DNA of 24,254 nucleotides, taken from the NCBI GenBank assembly GCA_900550385.1, contig URRZ01000021.1, positions 1 through 24,254 on the forward strand. Reading direction: 5' to 3'. The notes below the pieces were generated by a model that made no database searches, had not been told where the DNA came from, and was given only the letters and a program-made list of their open reading frames with translations. Shown one piece after another: positions 13,334-20,576 of the stretch. Within the stretch, counting starts at the first letter, position 1. The number at the start of each line of letters is the position of its first letter. The position numbers and the translations under genes are program-made. This DNA is from an uncultured Coriobacteriaceae bacterium. GTDB lineage: Bacteria > Actinomycetota > Coriobacteriia > Coriobacteriales > Eggerthellaceae.

Positions 13334-16300
13334 TTACCCGAGGAGTTCTAGCAGGTCTTCCCGGGTAAGGCCGGCGAGCGAGGTGCCGCTGGCGCCTATC
13401 ACCTGGTCTGCCAGTTCCGCCTTCGCCTGCTGCAGGCGCTGGATGCGCTCTTCGATGGTGCCCTTGGCGATGACCTTCTGCACGGTGACCGCCCGCGCCT
13501 GCCCGATGCGGTGGGCGCGGTCGGTCGCCTGGTTCTGGGCGGCGGCGTTCCACCACGGGTCGGCGTGGATCACCACCGACGCCCCCACGAGGTTCAACCC
13601 GGTCCCGCCCGCTTTCAGCGAGATGAGGAATGCCGGCGTATCATCGGCGTTGAACGCATCCACCAGCTCCACGCGCCGCTTCTTCGGCGTGGCGCCCGTG
13701 ATGGCGTAGTGCGCGATGCCCTGCAGGTCCAGCTGCTGGGCGATCTGCGCGAGGAACTCCGTGAACTGCGAGAACACCAGCACCTTCTCGCCGCCTTCGC
13801 GCGCCGACGCCACCAGGTCGGCTATGGCCTGCAGTTTCGTGGCCGGGCCCTTGTAGTCCTCGTACAGCAGCGCGGGGTCGCAGCAGATCTGCCGCAGTTT
13901 GGTGAGCTCGGCGAGGATCTCCACCTTGCGCTTGGCGAAGTCGTCCCCGGCCGCCGCGGCCGTCGCCGCCGCGTTGCGCGCTTCGGGCGTTGCGGCCGCC
14001 GCCTTGCCCCGGCCTCCCTTCACGCGCTTCTGCTCGCTCAGCCGCTCGCGCAGCTGCTGCTCGCAGGCGTCGTAGAGCCTTTTCTGCTCGCCTTCCAGCG
14101 CCACGTGCACCGTCGACTCCAGCTTCTCGGGCAAATCCGCCAGCACATCCTGCTTGCGGCGTCGCAGCATGAACGGGCCGATGAGCCTGCGCAGGCGCGC
14201 CGCGGCGTCCTCGTCGCCGCCGGCGATGGGCAGCTCGAAGCGCTCCTTGAAGCGGGTGTAGGGTCCCAGGATCCCCGGCATCAGGAAGTCGAAGATGCTC
14301 CACAGGTCCGACAGGCGGTTCTCCATGGGCGTGCCGGTGAGGGCGAAGCGATGCTGTGCCTTCACGCGTTTGACGGCGCGCGTGACGCGGGTGGCGGGGT
14401 TCTTGATGTAGTGCGCCTCGTCCAGGACGCAGCAGCCGAACCGGCGGGCGGAGAACGCCTCGACGTCTATGCGCAGCGTATCGTAGGAGGTCACCAGCAC
14501 GTCGTAGGGGTGCTCGTCCGTAAACGCCCGCGCCATCAGGCCCTCGCGCTCCCGCTTCGTGCCCGCTATCGCGCAGGCGCGCAGCCCGGGGGCGAAGCGG
14601 TCGATCTCCGCCAGCCAGTTGTACACCAGCGAGGCGGGGCAGACGATGAGGTCGGGCCGCTCCTCGCGCGACGGGCTCGCCTGCCTTGCATCTTCGGCCT
14701 TCTCCGGCTCGCTCGCCCCGGCCGCCCCTACGGTTTCGACGGTTTCGGCGGCTTCGGTCGCTCCGGCAGTCCCGTCCGCTGCGTCGGTTCCGCCGCGGCG
14801 CGCCACCAGCAAAGCGATCACCTGCAGCGATTTGCCCAGCCCCATCTCGTCGGCCAGGATGCCGCCCAAGCCCGCGTCGCAGCGGGCCGAAAGCCAGCGG
14901 AAGCCCTCCGCCTGATACGGCCGCAGCACGCCCTCGAGCGACGGCGGCACCGCGTAGCGCTCCTCGCTGACGGCGCGGAAGCGCTCCAGATAGCGCGTGA
15001 ACGAGCGGTCGCGCTGGAGGTCGGATTCCTCGTCCAGGTAGAAGGCGCGGAAGCTGGGCAGCTCGACCGTCCCCGTCGCCAGATCCGCCTGCGACACGCC
15101 CAAATCGCGCGCCATGCGGTCGAGCTGCGCCAGCTCGCATTCGGCCAGATCGATGTAGGCTCCATCGCGCAGCCGGTGGTAGCGCTTGCGTTTGCGGTAG
15201 CTGGAAAGCAGCGCCGCCAACTCCGCCGGCGGCAGGTCGTCTGCCGAAACCGTCAGGTTCAGCAGGTCGCCCGCCAGCGACACGCCGAAGGACACCACGG
15301 GCGCCTTGTCGCGCAGCAGCCGCTCGAACGCGGGGGTCACGTGCACCTCGCCCAGCTTGCGGAACTCCGCCAGGCCGCCGTACAGCAGCTCGCCCGCCTT
15401 CGCCTCGTCGTCGAGCGGAAGCCGCGCCGCGCCCGGCAGCCAGCCCTCCCCGAAATAGCGCCCCACCAGCGCTTCCGCCTTGGCTTCCCGCCTGGCGTCG
15501 CGCAAGGGGCGAAGCTGCGGGGCTCGGGCATCCTGCAAGGGGGCGTTTCCCGGCAGGGTCGCTCCTGCCGCGTGTCCCGGGAGGGCGGGCACCGCGCCAC
15601 CACGAAGGGCGCCCGCAACCCCGCCGCCCCGTCGGACGCCTGCAGCCCCGTCGACTTCCGCCCCGCCGCCCGGCAGGGCCGCGCCCGCTCCGCCGGCTCC
15701 CGCGCCCTGCCCGAACGCCTCCGGCCCCGCTTCCGTTCCCACACAGAACTCCGCCGCGTCGTAGGCGGCGCGCGCCTCGCAGACGATCTCGGCGCCCTCG
15801 CGGTCGAAGTAGAAACGCAGGTCGCAGGGTGCGGGCTTCAGCGCCTCCAGCTCGGGCGGCGCCGCCACGCCCAGCGCCTTTTCCATGCGCGGCAGCAGCG
15901 TGGCGCAGAACAGCGGCAGGTCCCCGCTCGCGATGAACGGGGGTTCCGCCTCCCGGTCGAACAGCAGCTCTAGCAGATCGGCGCAGCCCGCCCACGCGGC
16001 GGGGCAGCGGCGGAACGCGTCGTCTTCCCACAGGTACATGCGCGCGCCCGAGCGGATGAGCACCGCCCGCTGCGCCACCTCGATGGAGTATCCGCCCTCC
16101 GCCGGGATGAACACGATGTCCAGCCGCGGCTCGCCGCCATCCACCCGCGCATGGGTGAGCGCGCGGGTGCCGGCGTCGGAACCCTGCACGTCGAACGCCG
16201 CGCCGTCCAGGATGTCCAGCAGCTCAACCAGCTCGCCGGAGGAAAGCGCCAGGTCGCGCTCGATGTCGCCGCCCATGCGCCGCATCCGCCACTCGCTCGA

Positions 16301-16954
16301 CTGCCGCCGTGCCTCCTCGGCGCGCTCCAGGAAGCCCGCAAGCTTCCGGCTACGCTCGGACAGGGCCTCCGGCACGTGGGGGAACGAGAGCCTCTTCCCG
16401 TAGGAGAAGGTTTCGCCCGACCGCATGTGCGCGAGGAAGTCGGAGATGCCCTTCAGCACGTAGGAACCGGACGGCCCCGCTATCTTGAAGCGCACGGACC
16501 AGTCGCCGTACCCGTAGGACAACGTCGGGACCAGCTCGACCGGCCCGCCCGCGCCCCCGTCGTCCTGCGCGGCCGCCGCCTCCGCGTGCTGCATGAGGTC
16601 CATGACCCGGGACGAGGTGCGCCGGGCGGCGGGGGAGCCCCCTTCCGCAAACGAGCCGGGATCCTCCAGGTAGGAAAGGCCCAGCGCCGCGCAGTGCTTG
16701 CACATGCCCGACCAGTTGTAGGCCGCGGGGCAGGTGCAGGAGAAGTCGGCCACCTCGCCGGAATCGTCCAGCACGAGCTCGACATCGTAGGCGTCTCCCC
16801 GGCTCGACCCCCTGCATTCGGCGGAGAGGACGATCTCGCCGCCTTCGCGATGGGCGCGCTTGTCCAGGAAGCGCGAGCGCGACCGGGCGATCTCCTGCGC
16901 GCGCGGGAACACGCGCTGGCTGCAGAACAGCCGGATGTCCCGTTCCGTCAGCAT
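13334..16954 (-). CDS. SNF2-family DEAD/DEAH helicase with N-terminal SWIM zinc finger
   Basis: A 1,206-residue Swi2/Snf2-type ATPase. The N terminus has a SWIM zinc finger, CxC-x9-CxH (C73, C75, C85, H87), which binds DNA or protein partners. A bacterial SNF2-associated region follows, then the two-lobed motor: motif I ILADEMGLGKS (near residue 700), motif II VLDEAHYIKN (near 845), motif III LTGTPMENRLSDLW, and motifs V-VI GGTGLNLVGAS and ATDRAHRIGQ (near 1150). It probably translocates on duplex DNA to remodel DNA-protein complexes, for example at stalled RNA polymerase; the exact role is unknown. Two low-complexity insertions stand out: a Gly/Ala/Pro-rich one (~405-490) and an Ala/Glu/Thr-rich one (~715-765, after motif I). 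The start ATG follows GGGAGGGG on the minus strand. It is divergent from the RecJ fusion. Confidence 0.93.
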   Translation of the reverse strand: MLTERDIRLFCSQRVFPRAQEIARSRSRFLDKRAHREGGEIVLSAECRGSSRGDAYDVELVLDDSGEVADFSCTCPAAYNWSGMCKHCAALGLSYLEDPGSFAEGGSPAARRTSSRVMDLMQHAEAAAAQDDGGAGGPVELVPTLSYGYGDWSVRFKIAGPSGSYVLKGISDFLAHMRSGETFSYGKRLSFPHVPEALSERSRKLAGFLERAEEARRQSSEWRMRRMGGDIERDLALSSGELVELLDILDGAAFDVQGSDAGTRALTHARVDGGEPRLDIVFIPAEGGYSIEVAQRAVLIRSGARMYLWEDDAFRRCPAAWAGCADLLELLFDREAEPPFIASGDLPLFCATLLPRMEKALGVAAPPELEALKPAPCDLRFYFDREGAEIVCEARAAYDAAEFCVGTEAGPEAFGQGAGAGGAGAALPGGGAEVDGAAGVRRGGGVAGALRGGAVPALPGHAAGATLPGNAPLQDARAPQLRPLRDARREAKAEALVGRYFGEGWLPGAARLPLDDEAKAGELLYGGLAEFRKLGEVHVTPAFERLLRDKAPVVSFGVSLAGDLLNLTVSADDLPPAELAALLSSYRKRKRYHRLRDGAYIDLAECELAQLDRMARDLGVSQADLATGTVELPSFRAFYLDEESDLQRDRSFTRYLERFRAVSEERYAVPPSLEGVLRPYQAEGFRWLSARCDAGLGGILADEMGLGKSLQVIALLVARRGGTDAADGTAGATEAAETVETVGAAGASEPEKAEDARQASPSREERPDLIVCPASLVYNWLAEIDRFAPGLRACAIAGTKREREGLMARAFTDEHPYDVLVTSYDTLRIDVEAFSARRFGCCVLDEAHYIKNPATRVTRAVKRVKAQHRFALTGTPMENRLSDLWSIFDFLMPGILGPYTRFKERFELPIAGGDEDAAARLRRLIGPFMLRRRKQDVLADLPEKLESTVHVALEGEQKRLYDACEQQLRERLSEQKRVKGGRGKAAAATPEARNAAATAAAAGDDFAKRKVEILAELTKLRQICCDPALLYEDYKGPATKLQAIADLVASAREGGEKVLVFSQFTEFLAQIAQQLDLQGIAHYAITGATPKKRRVELVDAFNADDTPAFLISLKAGGTGLNLVGASVVIHADPWWNAAAQNQATDRAHRIGQARAVTVQKVIAKGTIEERIQRLQQAKAELADQVIGASGTSLAGLTREDLLELLG

Positions 16955-17095
16955 GCCCCTCCCTTCCCCGGATAGGCGGATAGTATAGCACGCTGCCCGC
17001 GAAAAACGAACTTATGTTCTATATAGGTAAGAGGAGGCGGGAAAGCGGGCCCCACCATGACAGCATGCGCCTAATGTGGGACAATTGAGGGGAAA
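16955..17095. promoter_or_regulatory. Divergent promoter region of the SNF2 and RecJ-fusion genes
   Basis: An AT-rich patch in the 141-base gap. On the minus strand, a TATACT -10 box (plus-strand bases 16982-16987) would start SNF2 transcription about 20 bases before its ATG; its -35, near 17005-17010, is poor. On the plus strand, TATATA (17020-17025) could be a -10 for the RecJ fusion with a leader of about 60 bases. Confidence 0.4.
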
Positions 17096-20000
17096 ATGAC
17101 AGGCTCCACCCATGTTAGGCAGTGTTCTTCCATGTCAGCCAGATTCAACATCAGGGCGGCGGACCCCGAAGCCGTCGCGCGCCAGCAGCGCGCCCTCGGC
17201 CTGCCCCGCTTCATCGCGGCGACGCTGGTCGCGCGCGGTATCGACGATCCCGGCAAGGCGCAGCTGTTCCTGGAGCCTTCGCTCGACCGCGATTGGCGCG
17301 ACCCGTATTCCATCCCCGGCATGTCCGAGGTGGTCGACGCGCTGGAGGCCGCCGTCAGGCGCGGCGACCGCATCGTCGTGTTCGGCGACTTCGACGTCGA
17401 CGGCATCTCCGCCACGGCCGTGCTCACCCGCGGCCTGCGCGCGCTGGGGGCGTGCGCCCTGCCGTTCATCCCCAAGCGCTTCGAGGAGGGCTACGGCATC
17501 ACCGAGGCCGCCGTCGAGCGGGTCTGCGCACTGGAGCCGGATTTCCTGGTGACGGTGGACTGCGGCATCGCTTGCGCCGCCGAGGTGGAGCTTTTGCGGC
17601 AGCGGGGCATCGAGGTCGCCATCACCGACCACCACGAGCCCGCCGACCTCGTCCCGCAGGGGGTCCCCGTCGCCGACCCGAAGACCGACCCGAACTGCCC
17701 CAGCTCCATCCTCGCGGGCGTGGGCGTGGCGCTCAAGCTGGTGCAGGCGCTGGGCGGCCGTTTCGGCTACCCCCATCTGTGGCGCAGCTACACCGATCTC
17801 GCCACCTTGGGCACGGTCGCCGACCTCATGCCCATGGTCGACGAGAACCGCGCGCTGGTCGCCGACGGCATCGCGCGCATGAACGAGGCCCCGCGCCCCT
17901 GTATCGCGGCGCTTCTGGGGACCAGCGGCTCGGCCGGCAAGGCCGTCTCGTCGACGAACCTCAGCTTCTCGCTGATCCCGCGCCTGAACGCGGCGGGTCG
18001 CATGGGCGACGCGCAGCCTGCGTTGGACGTGCTGCTCACCGATGACTTCGAGGAGGCGACGCGCAATGCCGAGCGCCTCGAGGGCATCAACGACCAGCGC
18101 CGCGCCATCGAAGCGGAGCTTTCCGAGATCGCGAAGGCGCAGGCGGAGGAGGAATACCACGGCCAGCGCGCGCTGGTGGTCGCGGGCGAGGGCTGGCACG
18201 AGGGCGTGAAGGGCATCGTCGCTAGCCGCCTGGTGGGCATCTACGGCGTGCCGTGCCTGCTGTTCACCATCGAGGATGGCGAGGCTCGCGGGTCCGGCCG
18301 CAGCGTCGGCCAGATCAACCTGTTCAAAGCAGTGGAAAGCTGCTCGGACATCCTCACGCGCTTCGGCGGGCACGAGGCGGCGGTGGGCGTGACGCTTCCC
18401 GCCGACAAGCTCCCCGAGTTCACCCGTCGCCTCTGCGAGCACATGGACCAGCTCCCCGAGGGGGCGTTCCATCCCTTGGTGCAGATCGACGCGTGCGTCG
18501 ACCTGGGCGAGCTGACGCTGGACAACGTCCAGAAGCTCGACCTGCTTGCCCCGTTCGGGCAGGAGATGCGCGTCCCGGTGTTCCTGGCGCGCGACGTGAT
18601 GCTGACCGCCTGCCGCGCGGTGGGTGCCGAGAAGAACCATTTCGCCTGCACGCTGTCCAACGGCGCGGCGAGCGTCCAGGCCATCATGTTCCACTGCAGC
18701 GACATCGAGGCGTTCATGAGCACCGACAGCGTGGTGAACGCGGCATTCGAGGTTCAGATCGACGAGTGGCGCGGCCGCAGGAGCGTGAAGGCGATGCTGA
18801 AGACGCTCGCCCCGGCGCGCTCATGCGCGGGGCTGGAGGCGTGCCTCGACCCCAAGAACGTCGAGTTCGTGTCCGATCTGTACGCATCGAGCGACGCCGA
18901 GCTGTGCGCCGATGCCACCCACAGCGCCGAGGAGGCGGAGGCCTACGAGGCCGCGCGCGTGGAGAACCGCGCGTTCTGGGAGCGCAAGGCCCAGGAGGAT
19001 CCCCGGGGGCTGGAAGGCGAGATAATCCGCGCCCTCATCGGCGACCGCCCGTTGCATCCGTCGCAGCGCGAGGTGCTGGACCATCTGGACGAGGGGAGGA
19101 ACGTGCTCGCCGTCATGGCGACCGGGCGCGGCAAATCGCTGGTCTTCCAGGTCCACGCAGCCCAGCTGGCGCTAGCGAGCCGCAAGGCGAGCGTGTTCGT
19201 GTACCCCCTCCGCGCGCTCATCGCCGACCAGGCGTTCCACCTTTCCGAAGCGCTTGCGGGGTTCGGCATCTCGGTGGCGGTGCTCACGGGCGAAAGCGCG
19301 CCCGAGGAGCGCCGACGCGTGATGGAGCAGCTTGTCGACGGATCGTGCGACATCGTGCTGACCACGCCTGAGTTCTTGTCCTACCACGCCGACAAGCTGG
19401 CGCGCTGCGGGCGCATCGGGTTCGCCGTTGTCGACGAGGCCCACCACATCGGCTTGGCGAAGGCGGGCCAGCGCATGGCGTACGCCGGCATCGGCGCCTC
19501 GCTCGCCAAGCTGGGGGCGCCGTGCGTCCTCGCGCTCACCGCCACGGCCTCCGACGCCGTCGCGGACGACATCCGCGCCGCGCTGCCTATCGACGTCTGC
19601 GTGTGCGACGACGCCAGCCGGCCCAACCTCCGCTTGGATGACCAGCGCAACCTCAAAAGCCGCGACGACTACCTTGCGAACCTGGTGGCGGGCGGCGGCA
19701 AGACGGTGGTGTTCGTCAACTCCCGCGAGCAGTCGGTGATGCTCGCGCGCCAGCTCCGCAAACGCGTGCCGCAGCTGGCGTCGCTCATCGGCTTCTACAA
19801 CGCGGGGCTCACGCGCGCGGAGCGCAAGCGCATCGAGGGGCTGTTCCGCTCCGACGCCCTTTCGGTGCTGGTGGCCACCTCCGCGTTCGGCGAGGGGGTG
19901 GACATCCCCAACATCCGCCATGTGGTGCTGTACCACATGCCGTTCAACGAAGTCGAGTTCAACCAGATGAGCGGGCGAGCCGGGCGCGACGGGAAGCCGG

Positions 20001-20479
20001 CGTGGATCCACTTGCTGTTCGGCAACGCCGATACGCGCATCAACGAGGGGATCCTCGCCGACATGACGCCCGACCACGATTGCCTGGCGCAGGTGTACCG
20101 GCGCCTGCGCGCGCTGCAGCGCGAGGAGGGCGACGGGTTCTTCGCCCTGAGCAACGCCGACTTGGCGCGCCTTGCCAGCCAGCAGCCGTTCGAGGTGCGC
20201 CCCGCCTCCGCGGCGTGCGGCATCGCCGTGTTCCGGGAGCTGGGGCTGGTGGAGACGCGCACGTCGTATTCGGCGGGCGAGGCGGTGCGCTCGGTCCACG
20301 TGGTCAAGGTGGACCGCAAGGTGGAGCTCACCGACAGCGTCCGCTACCGCGAGGGCCTCGGCGAGCAGGAGGTCTACCGGGCGTTCAGGGATTGGGTGAT
20401 GTCGTCCGACGCCCTTTCGCTCCAAGAACGCGTGTCGAAGCCGATTTTACCCGCGAATGGCGGAATGGATGCGCGTTAG
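17096..20479 (+). CDS. recJ: RecJ single-strand exonuclease fused to a RecQ-like helicase
   Basis: A 1,127-residue fusion. Residues ~13-570 are RecJ: DHH motif I FGDFDVDG (96-103), TVDCGI, TDHH (177-180), the DHHA1 GGH (424-426) and an OB-fold-like tail. RecJ degrades single-stranded DNA 5' to 3' in recombination and repair. Residues ~640-1000 are an SF2 helicase of RecQ type: ATGRGKS Walker A (K680), DEAH (780-783), LTATAS, VFVNSREQSVMLARQL, and QMSGRAGRDG (957-966). The zinc-binding cysteine cluster of classical RecQ and the HRDC domain are not visible; the last ~125 residues resemble a winged helix. Separate RecJ and RecQ proteins cooperate in RecF-pathway resection, so the fusion makes mechanistic sense. 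The ATG at 17096 follows GAGGGGA. A start at 17132 (MSARFNIR) fits the family but lacks a ribosome site. Confidence 0.93.
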   Translation: MTGSTHVRQCSSMSARFNIRAADPEAVARQQRALGLPRFIAATLVARGIDDPGKAQLFLEPSLDRDWRDPYSIPGMSEVVDALEAAVRRGDRIVVFGDFDVDGISATAVLTRGLRALGACALPFIPKRFEEGYGITEAAVERVCALEPDFLVTVDCGIACAAEVELLRQRGIEVAITDHHEPADLVPQGVPVADPKTDPNCPSSILAGVGVALKLVQALGGRFGYPHLWRSYTDLATLGTVADLMPMVDENRALVADGIARMNEAPRPCIAALLGTSGSAGKAVSSTNLSFSLIPRLNAAGRMGDAQPALDVLLTDDFEEATRNAERLEGINDQRRAIEAELSEIAKAQAEEEYHGQRALVVAGEGWHEGVKGIVASRLVGIYGVPCLLFTIEDGEARGSGRSVGQINLFKAVESCSDILTRFGGHEAAVGVTLPADKLPEFTRRLCEHMDQLPEGAFHPLVQIDACVDLGELTLDNVQKLDLLAPFGQEMRVPVFLARDVMLTACRAVGAEKNHFACTLSNGAASVQAIMFHCSDIEAFMSTDSVVNAAFEVQIDEWRGRRSVKAMLKTLAPARSCAGLEACLDPKNVEFVSDLYASSDAELCADATHSAEEAEAYEAARVENRAFWERKAQEDPRGLEGEIIRALIGDRPLHPSQREVLDHLDEGRNVLAVMATGRGKSLVFQVHAAQLALASRKASVFVYPLRALIADQAFHLSEALAGFGISVAVLTGESAPEERRRVMEQLVDGSCDIVLTTPEFLSYHADKLARCGRIGFAVVDEAHHIGLAKAGQRMAYAGIGASLAKLGAPCVLALTATASDAVADDIRAALPIDVCVCDDASRPNLRLDDQRNLKSRDDYLANLVAGGGKTVVFVNSREQSVMLARQLRKRVPQLASLIGFYNAGLTRAERKRIEGLFRSDALSVLVATSAFGEGVDIPNIRHVVLYHMPFNEVEFNQMSGRAGRDGKPAWIHLLFGNADTRINEGILADMTPDHDCLAQVYRRLRALQREEGDGFFALSNADLARLASQQPFEVRPASAACGIAVFRELGLVETRTSYSAGEAVRSVHVVKVDRKVELTDSVRYREGLGEQEVYRAFRDWVMSSDALSLQERVSKPILPANGGMDAR

Positions 20480-20576
20480 GGGGCGCGTTCCGGGGTATCC
20501 TGATGAAACGTGACGTCGGGCGCGATCCGCATGGGAGGATGCGCGCAGCGCGCCGGCCGACGGGAGGGGGAGCAAC

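Noticed and set aside
13511..15973. 820-codon open frame on the plus strand opposite the SNF2 gene
   Set aside because: It is an antisense shadow caused by high GC third positions. The minus strand has every SNF2 motif in order, while this frame gives Arg/Gln/Ala/Val-rich text without domains.
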